A stretch of 64,000 bases of DNA from assembly GCA_963693365.1 (NCBI GenBank), contig CAVNZM010000001.1, positions 7,440,001 through 7,504,000 of the forward strand, in the 5' to 3' direction. Shown one piece after another: positions 27,989-39,733 of this stretch (position 1 is its first letter; each line of letters opens with the position of its first letter). The stretch is from Amoebidium appalachense. Lineage: Eukaryota; Ichthyosporea. The translations under genes were made by a program, and so were the position numbers. The notes beneath the pieces are model-generated. The model was not told where the DNA came from, ran no database searches, and saw only the letters and a list, made by a program, of their open reading frames with translations.

Positions 27989-29127
27989 GAGCCCAACCAC
28001 ATCCTCAGACTCAACTTGCAAAAAGCAGAATTATTCTGCAGACAGCAGAATCATTCAGCTTTTAGCCGAATTATTCCGCAAAAAGCAGAATATTAATAAT
28101 TTCTGCAGCAGGATAAACTTGCTCCAAGCAGATTAATTCTGCTTTTAGCAGATTAAATGTACGTTTAGCAGGATGATTATGCTGTTTGCAAAATAATTCT
28201 ACAATTGCAGAATAATGCTGCTGTTTACATAATATCTCTACATATGCCGAAAAATTCTGCTGTTTGCAGAACAATAATTCTACTTTTGCAGAACAATTCT
28301 GTTTTTGCTGGATTATTCCGCTTCTACCAGAATAATTCTGCTTTTTACAGAACAGTCCTGAGATCCATCGAATCAGATATAAAAACAATGATGAAGAAAG
28401 AACGTTAGTTTGCCAATTTGCGATAAAAAGACGTAACTTTGCGGATGATGTGTTGAAGTTTTTCGAAGGAGTATATCAGAGTATATGTATGTGAATATTC
28501 CCAAATCTCCCACGAAGAACTTTGTACTGTATCTCTGCTAAGACTGATTAATGCTACTCAGTGTACCTCGTGCATATTCATGTGTTCGGAACTGTAAGAT
28601 AGCTAAAGATGATTGTGCTTTAGTACTTAATGGCGTTCATGTTTTTCCGTTGACCAATGGTATGCCATGCAAGATCTCTACAGGTGCTAATAATTAGAGA
28701 CAGATGTTGTTTTGTTCTTTTGTTACATACCATAGTAAGAGTACACGTGTGCTTACGTGTGTGTTTGTCTCTGTGTTTGGTTCTTATGAGTTTGAGTTAT
28801 GTACTTTACAAGTTAGTTTGCCTTCGTGGACTAACTGAGTGCAATTTTCATTAATATTTTAGGTTATGAGCTTTTGTTTGCACGAAGGATGTAGACTTGT
28901 CCATTATGTACAAACCGACGGGGGAATATATCGAGTATGCATACCGGAAGTTTTCGACGTGAATGAAAAAAGACTTGCCAATTTGAACTTGAAAATAAAA
29001 TACTGAGCAGTGATGTGGACATTGCTGCGTACCGTGTAAGCCACTGTACAGGAATGAATCAGATCTAGAAGTTACTGTAATTATTGCTGACTATTCAACC
29101 CGTCGGCGACACCATGTGGTTGGGCCC
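27989..29127. mobile_element. Foldback/MITE-like element, larger relative of the one at 39734-40113
   Basis: The left end GAGCCCAACCACAT continues to ...ACTCAACTTGC, the same as the left terminus of the element at 39734. The right end ATGTGGTTGGGCCC (29114-29127) is its reverse complement with one mismatch over 14 bases. The left third (28019-28355) consists of diverged AGCAGAATTATTCTGC-type palindromic units; the rest is unique and has no transposase-like ORF. Assigning both ends to one element is inference. Confidence 0.55.
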
Positions 29128-29133
29128 TTCTCT

Positions 29134-29745
<612 letters not shown>

Positions 29746-29944
29746 GGCTTCTCTATCTCCATCTCCCAACTTTCGCCCCCCGGGACCCGCTACCCCCCCC
29801 CTCCCCCCCCCTCCCCCCTCCCTACTCTCTTTCGGTTGCTTGGGTAAGAGTGCAGAGGGGGAGGAGGGAGGAAAGAGGGGAAGGGGGGGGGGGGGGGGGG
29901 GGGGGCTGAGGAAGTGGTGATGGTGGTTGTGGCAACCGGTGTGT

Positions 29945-29975
<31 letters not shown>

Positions 29976-30279
29976 GGGGGGAGGGGAGGGGGGGGGGGGG
30001 GGGGGGGAGGGGAAGACATATGTACCTAGAGGGGGGAGGGGGAGGGGGGGTAAGATTATGTGCCTACCGTTATTGTGCACATCAATACCCAGATACAGTT
30101 CTAGCACGTGCCATAAAAAGTGCACATATTTGTTTGCTAAAAACAAACCTACTTCAGCTGTCTATGATACTAGTAAAACAAATACACACATGGATATGCT
30201 TGCACCCCCGTACTACAGGTGCACACATCCCCTCCTTCTTACCCCCCCCCCCCCCCCCCCCCTCTCCCCCTCTCCCCCT

Positions 30280-30313
<34 letters not shown>

Positions 30314-30658
30314 CACATTTCAACCATATTTTCATAGAAGGCACGGACTAGTAATAGCTGTGTCTCCTAATTTTTTGTTTGGGCTTGCAACATCTGGCAG
30401 AGTTTTAGGATCGAAAACAAAGAACTATTCAGTTAAGGACGTGAAAAGGGGGGCAATGAGAGATGAAAAATGGCAGCGCAGCTTGAAAAAAAAAAAGGAG
30501 TGATTTGAAGGCTGGGAGTGTGTGTGTGCGTGGGGGGGGGAGGGGGGGAGGGGAGCGGGGGGGGAAGGGGGGAGGGGAGAGGAGGGAAGGGGAGAGGGAA
30601 TGGAGGGATAAGGACCCCTGCATTTGTGCGAATGTGCTCGTGCACGGTTTGAGGTGCC

Positions 30659-30750
<92 letters not shown>

Positions 30751-31153
30751 GGTTCCTTAGTATTAGTAGGTCACGGCATGGGTGTTCACAGTGTGTGTGT
30801 GCATACATGCGTGCACATATGTGTGTCGCGCAGTGTCTGTGTATATGATATGCATTGTGATGGTGAAGGAAGGGGTCCACGGTATTAAACACGGGGTCAG
30901 GTTCTCAATAATGTTCAACTCTGCGACAATAGTAATGGCCGGGCATCACGTAGAGGTACGTGTAGGCCTTTTGCTGCTTCGAAAATGTAACAGTTTTTGA
31001 GATCACACACATACAAACTGACGCACAAAGATGCCACACATTTTCTAGCACAAGGACACGCACACACACACACGTGCACATGTGCACACACACATTAGCA
31101 AAAACACACGCACATGATGTGCGCACACTTCCACACACGCACACACACACACA

Positions 31154-31227
<74 letters not shown>

Positions 31228-31877
31228 TTTAAACTTCCGGCATCACCCCGGCATAATTGCATTAGAGGCCGTGTCCCCCCCCCCCCCCCTACCCCCCTCT
31301 CCTCTTCCCTCCTCCCCCCCCTCCCCCCCCCCCAAACACACACACACACACACCTCCTGCCTTGCCACTGCCCCAGTCCTCCCCCAATGTCCTCTCGTCT
31401 TATGCCTCCCCCCCCCCCCCCCCCCCCCCTCTCCCTCCTTAAAGCACCAAAAGTATGTGTCCAACACGCACACACACACACAAGCAGCACAGACTCAGGA
31501 CTAAATCCACAAACACGGACACGCACACACACACTGTGTGCGCACACAAACACGGACACGCACGCACACACTGTGTGCGCACACAGACACATCTGGCTAT
31601 ACACACACTCTAAGAGCACTTGGCCATATTCAAGCACACAAAGTCAAATCTCTGGGGCAAAACATAAGGATGTAGATAACAGTGAAAAGGGCATAGATAA
31701 GGAAACTTTGAACAGGGGCAAAATCAACTTTAGAATATGATAACATTTAATATTTCACTCGTATTTAGTATAGTCTGCCTATAATTTTGACACATTTTGC
31801 AGGCGTCATTGAGGTTGATCATCCAACCCTCATTTTGACTGAATCATTGTACATAGTTATTTTTGTGACATTTATCC

Positions 31878-31909
<32 letters not shown>

Positions 31910-32180
31910 TTTCCCGGGGCCCCTACACACAAAAAAACCCTAAACCATAACCCCCTGCCCCCCCGGCTGTGGCATAATACTCGAACATCCTACGGTTTAG
32001 CAATTTTGCTTATCCATACGTCTGGTTTGCCTAAGTCCTGTTCCAAGTAAGCACCAACATACACAAACTACTTCTACGCAACAAAACATCTAAAACCACA
32101 CCAAATAGGTTCACAGACACAGTTACCAACATCCTAAACCTAGCATAAATCACGACATAATTCCCATAATACTAAGAATT
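29746..32180. other. Repeat-rich region without recognised genes
   Basis: Poly-G at 29886-29905 and 29959-30008, (CA)n at 30282-30312, (GT)n at 30661-30748, (CA)n at 31157-31222, and a 37-bp tandem duplication at about 31509-31585 (AAACACGGACACGCAC...). The unique segments (30050-30230, 30320-30500, 30880-31010, 31600-32160) hold no ORF I would call. Confidence 0.55.
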
Positions 32181-33902
32181 TTAAGGAGTGTTTATGATTG
32201 GTCCGCTGCTTGTCATGCCGGCGAGTGGGTTGTAGTGAAACTCTATACCCTCCACCCACAAACAGATCATATACGTAGTGAAGAAAAGAATAAGCCCAAC
32301 AGATAGAGTAGTGGTGGCATATCTGTCGTAGAACAGGGTGGTAGCCGGGTCGCTGCACCCACGCGCTAATTCGCGAGCACGAATGTGAAATCTCCACGTC
32401 GAGTAGATTAGCGCGATATCGATCGCGATTGTGATTGCAGTCACCTTTTCCATCACACCAATACCTTGCAAATTCACCAACATGATCGCAAAAGTGGCCA
32501 TAAACGCTGAAATTCTCACCCAGTGGAAATACGTGCGCTCATTGGCAAGAAGTGCTTTGGCGTCGAGACGATCACGCTTTCTCGCAAAGTTAACCCTTCT
32601 TGGAGCAGGGCTTACGTTTTTGGCCGTCGAAATATTCACGCTACTACTACTTTCCGAGACGTCGGTAGAGTCGTGACTACCCCGGTTCTTCTTCTTGTTA
32701 AGGAGCGCACCAGCCACCCACCCCTGCACGGCCATAAACCCCTTCCTGTGCTTGTGCGAGTTCGCAGAGATCGAATCGTCGGTGGAGTGAACTGCGTGCA
32801 GACCACTGTTTGCACGCACAGCAACGGGCGTCGATTTCTTGCTATCCGGGTCACCGAAAGAGGGAACAGTGATTGCGATTGAACTCGCTTCCTCGTTACT
32901 AGCACCCACAACACGACGGGAAACGTTTGATGATCGAGACGTGGTGGTGGTGTAGTGGCGAGCCTGGGACGCCGTAGCCGTGGGGGGTGTTTGCATGAAT
33001 TCCTCCACTGTCGATAGCCACTCCGGGGTGACATAGCATACCGTCGGGAACAGAGCAGCGCAGGCAAAGTTGTACTTGGACACCTTAACCTTCTGCACAT
33101 AGTCGCAGTCAATGGCATCCAGCAGCCACTCCGGGTAGTGCTCCTTAAGGCGCAGGTGGGGGTCCTTCTTGATTTTTACCTCCATCACTGCAAACCCCAT
33201 CGATACGTTTTGGCCCGCGGGCCGGCCGTCGGCCGCGACAACATCGGACCATAACCCGTTCTCTACGAAGCAGCGGACACCCTCGTCCAGTGTGACGCGG
33301 AGGTTCTTGTTGTTTTCACTCTGGTATGAAGTGCGGCTGTACACAGTGTGTACCTTTGGTTGCAGTTGACGTTCTACGACAAGTTTCTGCACAGAGGCAA
33401 CAACGCCCGGCACACCCTCACCCTCATATTTCCACTCACCGCGGAGATACGGGTTGACACGCGCAAGAGGTAGCTCGAATCGCTTCTTGCTGCTCTCCTT
33501 GCCAAGTGCCTTTGCCTCTTTGTCGTGGTGCTTCTTCCGCTCAACAAACACGGCTGATTTGGCCAGACTGTTTCCATACCAACGCACACGCACCAGCTTT
33601 GCCCCGTCGGATTTAATCACGCGCTCGTGGTACTGATCGAGTGTTTCGTTGTCAAAGTAAATGCTGTGTGTTTCCTGTGTGGTGGCAACTTCGCCTGTGG
33701 GGAAAACAAATGGGGATACACCCAAATTGTCTGCTAGTGCCTGTTTAAGCTCAGGGACGTAGGAGTTGTGAATGATGTACTTGACACTCTTGCGTGTAAA
33801 CACGCCGTTCGCGCCATCTCTGTGTGTGTTCTCGTCTCCCTGTGTTACCATGTCTATTCTGCTGTCTTCAGTCTCGTTCACGGGGGGTCTGTCGAACGCC
33901 AT
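32181..33902 (-). CDS. VTC-type polyphosphate polymerase without SPX domain (intronless, 573 aa)
   Basis: The ATG at 33902 opens a single exon. Residues from about 34 to 330 form a VTC catalytic domain resembling yeast Vtc4: SVKYIIH, SIYFDNETLDQYHERV, VRVRWYG, VFVERKKH, TVYSRTSYQ, VTLDEGV, AVMEVKI and VSKYNFA. These supply the basic and acidic residues that line the polymerase tunnel, so the enzyme should be active. A Ser-rich linker follows, then three membrane helices of the DUF202/VTC1 type (WVRISAFMATFAIML; VTAITIAIDIALIYS; TTLSVGLILFFTTYMICLWV). The family makes polyphosphate from ATP while moving it across a vacuole or acidocalcisome membrane. Yeast Vtc4 is longer because of an N-terminal SPX domain that senses inositol pyrophosphates; none is visible here or just upstream. 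Confidence 0.93.
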   Translation of the reverse strand: MAFDRPPVNETEDSRIDMVTQGDENTHRDGANGVFTRKSVKYIIHNSYVPELKQALADNLGVSPFVFPTGEVATTQETHSIYFDNETLDQYHERVIKSDGAKLVRVRWYGNSLAKSAVFVERKKHHDKEAKALGKESSKKRFELPLARVNPYLRGEWKYEGEGVPGVVASVQKLVVERQLQPKVHTVYSRTSYQSENNKNLRVTLDEGVRCFVENGLWSDVVAADGRPAGQNVSMGFAVMEVKIKKDPHLRLKEHYPEWLLDAIDCDYVQKVKVSKYNFACAALFPTVCYVTPEWLSTVEEFMQTPPTATASQARHYTTTTSRSSNVSRRVVGASNEEASSIAITVPSFGDPDSKKSTPVAVRANSGLHAVHSTDDSISANSHKHRKGFMAVQGWVAGALLNKKKNRGSHDSTDVSESSSSVNISTAKNVSPAPRRVNFARKRDRLDAKALLANERTYFHWVRISAFMATFAIMLVNLQGIGVMEKVTAITIAIDIALIYSTWRFHIRARELARGCSDPATTLFYDRYATTTLSVGLILFFTTYMICLWVEGIEFHYNPLAGMTSSGPIINTP

Positions 33903-34124
33903 TTCTGCAAACTTACACAAAGAAAAGTTATGGTCGACCGATTCAGAATATTCAATAAGCTCTACTAGGCAGGTTCGAGTATAGTGCTATGACCAGATAA
34001 CTAAAAAACGATTCTGTGTAACTCGTGTGTCTGTCTAAGGAACTAGAAGCGTATTATCTGAAGACCTGGGCTGTCACCTGTGTCATGGTCGACATCTGAC
34101 TGACCCCTTGCTGTCAGCTGTTCC

Positions 34125-34132
34125 TTTATATA
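34125..34132 (-). promoter_or_regulatory. TATA box of the VTC gene
   Basis: Minus-strand TATATAAA, about 220 bases upstream of the VTC start codon. Confidence 0.65.
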
Positions 34133-34159
34133 GCCCTACCAGCCACTTCGGTGGTCGCC

Positions 34160-34260
34160 GCTGATTGGCCAGATTGGATCTATTTGAAAAATGTAAACAA
34201 TGATGATTGGTTCGCATGCGAAAGTAGTCAGCTGTATTATATGCAATCTGATTGGTGATT
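34160..34260 (-). promoter_or_regulatory. CCAAT-box cluster of the VTC gene
   Basis: Plus-strand ATTGG (CCAAT on the coding strand) occurs at 34163, 34173, 34206 and 34249, within about 30 to 130 bases of the TATA box. Further ATTGG or CCAAT motifs at about 34487, 34517 and 34537 extend the cluster. The spacing suits NF-Y-type activation. Confidence 0.5.
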
Positions 34261-34651
34261 CGACATCGAGCTCATTCCCATTTAGATCAGCCCGGGACAC
34301 AGTCTCAACTTCAGTTTTGATGATGTGAGCACAAATACCACAAGAGCTTATTTCAATAGTTGTAAGCGATCTTAATAATAAAATTTGTTTCTATTTACAA
34401 GAAATCAACCTGTCAGTTGGTGCTGTGACCGTGGTTTGGCCAGCATCACGATTCTCTCTATGATAATAGATTCTCTCTTTTTCACTGATTGGCTGGATCT
34501 CCAAGAGAATTTACTGCCCAATCAATTAAAACAAGGATCTAACCAATTGAAGACAAGCTGTCTGAACTTTCTACGTGGCTATCTCACGCTGCCACGAACA
34601 AGCTTGGAAAAAGGGATACGTTGCTTGTAGAGTTAGAATAGCTATCTCTAC

Positions 34652-34876
34652 CGAGAGAATTTTGCTGGCGCTGACATGCGACAGCTGTGGGCCACACAGC
34701 CTGTCACTTAGGTGTGCATATAGGCGAACGTATCGATCGCGATAAGCCTGGAGCTGGGGCACGTTCGGGCACGTGGGTCGTACACCGTGGCCCCGGGCCA
34801 GCATATGCATGATCACGATGGCTTTGTATGTGGACACTTGCATGAGAGGTGCAAAGATAGCAGCAAGAGGTGACTT
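34652..34876 (-). CDS. Isolated exon-like segment, possibly an ANTH-domain fragment
   Basis: An open 75-codon stretch is bounded by a good acceptor (TTTTCAGACACAGTTCACAG) and a donor (TCG then GTAGAG). The peptide contains YKAIVIMHMLARGHG and YRDRYVRLYAHLSDRL. These recall the helix pair in ANTH domains of AP180/CALM and HIP1/Sla2, where K-(A/S)-L-I-x-x-H-x-L precedes an R-Y-x-x-Y-L segment. ANTH domains bind PI(4,5)P2 and act in clathrin-mediated endocytosis. No partner exon is visible, and the VTC gene starts only about 750 bases downstream on the same strand, so this may be a gene remnant. A chance ORF cannot be excluded. Confidence 0.35.
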
Positions 34877-35520
34877 CTGTGAACTGTGTCTGAAAATATG
34901 ACACCTGAAGTTATAAATAATGCAGCGCACGTGCACGTAGGTAGGCATGGCACATGTGTTATATATCTCGTTCAGGAACCGATACTAATGCGTTACAAAC
35001 AATTACAGTACAGATGCCCACGATCAGCTGCACGAAGGCGTAAGTCTTGTAGACGTTGCAGCGTTTGTGTCTTGACATTTAACAGAAGTGTCGGGCTTCC
35101 TGCCCAGACGGTCACCCGTGACATGAGAACATACTATTGAATCATGCCAGCGGTTTGCCGGTATTCTATTTCACTTCAACAATCCGATATGATTCGACGG
35201 TAGCCAAACAATCTTAGATCCGATTCAACTATTGGTGACTTCGGATAACGATATTTCCAATCAATTTGTCGTCAGGGAAAGGTGTCGGGAAAGCTACACG
35301 TCATGTGTTTACACACACGACTTTGTGCACACACGCCACCTCATACTGCCACACACACGCACATACACGCACACAAACGCACATAAATGCACAACCGCAC
35401 ACAAGCACACAGACGCGCGCACCTGCGTGCACACACCATGGCACACGCACACGTCCGGGCATGTGTGCACACTGCCTTGATCAGCATTCACGCACACCCA
35501 CAAGCTCAACGCATGTATGT
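34877..35520. other. Intergenic, unique then CA-rich
   Basis: Unique sequence to about 35320, then scattered CA-rich sequence with short CACACG units. No gene recognised. Confidence 0.5.
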
Positions 35521-35535
35521 ACACGCACATCTACA

Positions 35536-35691
<156 letters not shown>

Positions 35692-35740
35692 CGCATGCAC
35701 GCACGCAATGTCATACATAACATGTATATAACTTCCTTTT

Positions 35741-36155
35741 TCATTCTCCGTCCCTACCTCCCTCCCCTCCTCCCCCTTCTCTTTCCCTCCCTTTCTCTCC
35801 TGCCCTCCATCCGTCTGCGCCTCCCTCCCCCTCTCCCAATCCCCCACCCCGCCCACCCCCCCCTCTTTCCCTCCATCGAAAAATGCCTCCCTCCCCCCTC
35901 TCCCTCCCTCCCCCTCCCCCAACTCTCTCTCCCCGCCCCCCCTCCTTCTCCCCCCCCGCCCCCCCTCTATCTCTCTCTCTCTCTCTCTCTCCCCCCCCCC
36001 CCCCCCCCCCCCCCCCCTCTCTCCCTCCGCCCCCTCCCCCCTTCTTTCTTTCTCTCCCTTCCCCCCTTCTCTCCCTCGTTGTCTCTTTCTCTCTCTCTCC
36101 CCAACCTCTCTCCCTCTCTCTCTCTCTCGCTCTTTCTTTCTCTCCTTTCCTTTAG

Positions 36156-36200
<45 letters not shown>

Positions 36201-36222
36201 CACAAACACACACACACACACA

Positions 36223-36255
<33 letters not shown>

Positions 36256-36330
36256 CCCCCCCCCCCCCTCTCTCTCTTTCTCTCTCTCTCTCTCGCTCTC
36301 GCTCTCTCTCTCTCTCTCTCTCCTCTGTTT
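35741..36330. repeat. Pyrimidine-rich (CT)n/poly-C/(CA)n block
   Basis: Nearly pure C/T sequence with (CT)n at 35969-35990 and 36224-36252, poly-C at 35990-36017, and (CA)n at 36157-36222. Confidence 0.95.
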
Positions 36331-36343
36331 CTCTGTCCGACAG

Positions 36344-36574
36344 TCACGGTGTGTCTGTTTCTTTCTGACACACAACTTGCAAATTCCGGTGACACAACAC
36401 CGGCCCGGTACCCACATCGATGAATTTAAGTCACACATTCAATCCCCCAAACGCTTACTACTAGCATACCAACACCCCCACCGGTCTGGCCGCCCCCTAG
36501 AAGCCATCACCCCAGACCACGTCAAGCAGCACCACCAATTTGTTATCATCCGGCCGCAAGACATGACGTCATGA
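36344..36574 (+). CDS. Possible terminal exon of an unknown gene
   Basis: A 76-codon open frame follows an acceptor-like TCTGTCCGACAG and ends at TGA 36572-36574. It reads as ordinary protein (for example IDEFKSHIQSPKRLLLAY, then VKQHHQFVIIRPQDM) rather than repeat. No upstream exon is recognisable because the preceding 600 bases are microsatellite. It may instead be the coding end of a retroelement, given the retroposon-like sequence after it. Confidence 0.3.
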   Translation, partial: SRCVCFFLTHNLQIPVTQHRPGTHIDEFKSHIQSPKRLLLAYQHPHRSGRPLEAITPDHVKQHHQFVIIRPQDMTS

Positions 36575-36966
36575 ACAGCACCGGCCCTCTGACGTCGACG
36601 GCGCGCCGCTTGGGCATCCCAGCCCAACGTTCAAGTGGGAGACCAATCCGAGTCACCGGCCACGGTTCGGGTCAGCGTCCTGGGCATGGGGTCTTCCCCT
36701 TTCAAGTCTTTATGTTTGTGTATGTGTCCCGGGTCGCTCCCGGCTGGTGTTGTTAAAGTGAGCTGTGCTCACTTCCCCACTAGCGTTGCTGCGGCTAGAA
36801 CCGTGGGATAAGGCGTAACTAAAAATAGTGCCAGTTGGGGTCAATTAGAATCCTAACTTATGAGTGTGCTATACAGTACGATCTGTGTCTAGGCGGAAGA
36901 CGGTAAGCTCCCCTGAGGCAGTGCCTCGCCGGGAGTGAAACGGGATAAAATAAAAATAAAAATAAG
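36575..36966 (+). mobile_element. Retroposon-like 3' region with A-rich tail
   Basis: Unique, GC-rich sequence ends in GGGAGTGAAACGGGATAAAA followed by repeated TAAAAA units (36941-36964). Non-LTR retrotransposon and SINE 3' ends often look like this. No reverse-transcriptase motif is visible in the window. Confidence 0.35.
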
Positions 36967-37064
36967 CATACCAACACCCACACCTGAAAGTTCATACACC
37001 CAGAGGCACCTGCACACGTATGCATACACGCCCACACGCGTACCGAAAATGAACACACACTGAG

Positions 37065-37247
<183 letters not shown>

Positions 37248-37485
37248 CACATGCACATCATATATATAGATGCGTACGTGCTTGTACCCACACATGTGGC
37301 ACAAAGGATGTACACGTAGGGCTCCCTTTCCGTACATCGCGATCGTAGCATAGCTGCGTTTTTTTCTCTCGTCGGACTTCATATCCATGGGCTTCGCTAA
37401 ATTAGGTAAGTCTTTTTGGAATCGAGTTCACGTTGTTTGGGGCGTTAGGTAGTGGTGGTGATGGTAATGGGTGTGTGTGTACCAC

Positions 37486-37486
<1 letters not shown>

Positions 37487-37573
<87 letters not shown>

Positions 37574-37576
37574 TGT
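37487..37576. repeat. (GT)n, about 85 bases
   Basis: Pure (GT)n with one TATGT break near the end. Confidence 0.95.
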
Positions 37577-37963
37577 TGTAGACATGGTTGTGTACATTCA
37601 CGTGCACACCGTGCTGTTCCCCCACAACCAGTCTACGTGCCTTTGTGTCTTCTCGCCATAGGCTGGAATAGAGCCTCGGAAGCAGCTACCAATCGGCTGC
37701 ATCGCTTTTAGCTGTATTCCTTATTAGAGCAGTTGCTCTGCACCTTAAGTATGCAGTTAGGAGCGATGCAGAGAACGTGAACACTTTGCCAGCATGTATC
37801 TTAGGTGTACGGCACACACTGTGTGCCGTAGACACTTTATTGGGCTCTAGACATACACATGTAGCACTGTAGTATAACGTGAAGCTATATTATGATCACC
37901 TAGGAGAAGCTCATGTACTCATGTATATGTCATGTATTTTATTATAAGTAGGGCTACATGCCT

Positions 37964-38034
37964 ATTGGCTGTCGCCTTACAAAAGTATGCGAGCAGTGCT
38001 CTCCGGACCGCGGAAACCAAGGGACTATAAAAAG
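37964..38034 (+). promoter_or_regulatory. Promoter-like CCAAT/TATA arrangement
   Basis: ATTGG at 37964-37968 and TATAAAAAG at 38026-38034 are about 60 bases apart on the plus strand, as at the VTC and AAAP genes. No start codon of a recognisable gene follows before repeats begin at 38218; the exon-like segment at 39368-39531 could belong to it. Confidence 0.4.
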
Positions 38035-38214
38035 CTGGTACATTCCAGACTTGGGTCACTTGGGCGGGGCTGTGTGTCCGAGTAAACGTTACACTAGTCG
38101 TGCGGTGTCAGACTAGCTGTAGCACCCGCTTTCTTGTCTCACTACTTACGTGCTTCTCCTAGCCTGCATATGTTAACTAGGGCTTAGTATTAGTGTATGC
38201 ACACCCTGGTTTTC

Positions 38215-38329
38215 AGTGTGTGTGTGTGTGTGCGCGCGCGCCCGCACGTTCGTGGGTACGTGCACGCGTGTGTGTCTTGTGTGTGTGTGTGTGCCTGTTT
38301 GTTTGTGTGTGCCTGTGTGTGTGTGTGTC

Positions 38330-38411
<82 letters not shown>

Positions 38412-38417
38412 CGCGCG
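38215..38417. repeat. (GT)n/(GC)n microsatellite
   Basis: GT-rich sequence with a pure (GT)n core at 38334-38402 and (GC)n ends. Confidence 0.95.
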
Positions 38418-38788
38418 TGTTTGGGCCGGATGCCCGGGGCAGGGGGAGGGGGGAGAGGGGGGGGGGGGATAGAGAGAGAAGAGGGGCACAGGAATTGCAC
38501 CAGGGGATTCTGCACGGGAAGATTTCCTGTTGTAATCTTGATTTGTGCCAACAGATCTTTCACATTGTTTGTTTTCGTGCCAAATGCTTGAGTTACTATG
38601 CGTTATGCAACAAATTTACATAACATCTGCTAATGTATTAAACTGTTTTTGTTGCTTTTATAGCACGTTTTGGTTTTTGGCAGCCAAAGAAAGTCGACTT
38701 GTTGTCACCCTACGCTCCGGCCCCGTGTGTGTATGTGTGTGTGTTTTTGGGGGCGCGCAAGGAGGGGGGGGGGACGGGAGGAGGTGCA

Positions 38789-38940
<152 letters not shown>

Positions 38941-39162
38941 GGGAGCATTTTGCTTTTGTTACACAGCTGGAGCAGTGGACTCAGCCTGGTGATGCCATTC
39001 GGCATGACTCAAACCGGTACTTAAGCAAACATATATATGCGCAAGTCTTAACTGTTCAGAAGACGACTAGGCTATCCGAACGAAAATAAAGTGCCCTTTT
39101 TTTGATAGAGTCTGGGACGACGGTCTAGTGCAAAAGCCTTCCGGAGCAGATATTTCCTGTAG

Positions 39163-39207
<45 letters not shown>
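39163..39207. repeat. Poly-C, about 44 bases
   Basis: A pure C run between a unique segment and A-rich sequence containing AACAAC units. Confidence 0.95.
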
Positions 39208-39208
<1 letters not shown>

Positions 39209-39367
39209 TTTCCCGCCCCCTCCCCCCGAAAAAAACACCAAAAACAACAACAAAAACAACAACAAAAAAGACACCTGTTCATTCACACACAATAAATTCA
39301 CGCCATGCAAGTATATGCTTGATACGGTGCCTGAGCTTGCTTGCTTGTGCCTGCTGTGTGGTTGCAG

Positions 39368-39531
39368 AAGGCTGTATACGTGGATACTGGGGTACAGTGC
39401 CTGTGTGGCAAGTACCTCTCTTTACGTGTGTATGTAGGCAGCAATTCCGTGCAAGTGCTGATTCGAGTAACTCCCATGACTGTTGTAGCACAATACTACT
39501 GGGCCCCGCCCGGCTGTCCTAAAATCGTAAG
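39368..39531 (+). CDS. Exon-like segment of an unknown gene
   Basis: An open 54-codon stretch between a good acceptor (GCTGTGTGGTTGCAG) and a donor (GTAAG then GTAATT), ending in phase 2. The peptide is non-repetitive (KAVYVDTGVQCLCGKYLSL and onward, with a YYWAPPGC segment). No family recognised. It could follow the promoter-like site at 37964-38034. Other open stretches at about 40228-40320 and 40650-40888 on the same strand might be further exons, but neither phase nor strand can be settled. Confidence 0.3.
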
Positions 39532-39733
39532 GTAATTGATAGGCTGTAACATTAATGTAAAGATCATGGGGTGGGTGGCTGTCAAAAAAAAAAATCGAGT
39601 AGGCAGATGGGTGGTGGTCATTGCGATGTTGGTGGATGAATTCGAATGCCGGATGGATGGGTGGGTTGGTGGGCGGTGAGAGGGGAGAGTGGGTCGGTGT
39701 AACAGGGGGGAGGGGGTTGGGGGTTGTAGGAAG

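Noticed and set aside
33903-34650. Hidden SPX exon upstream of the VTC gene
   Set aside because: No SPX-like start (MKFG-type) or Lys-rich helix pair was found; the interval reads as promoter sequence.
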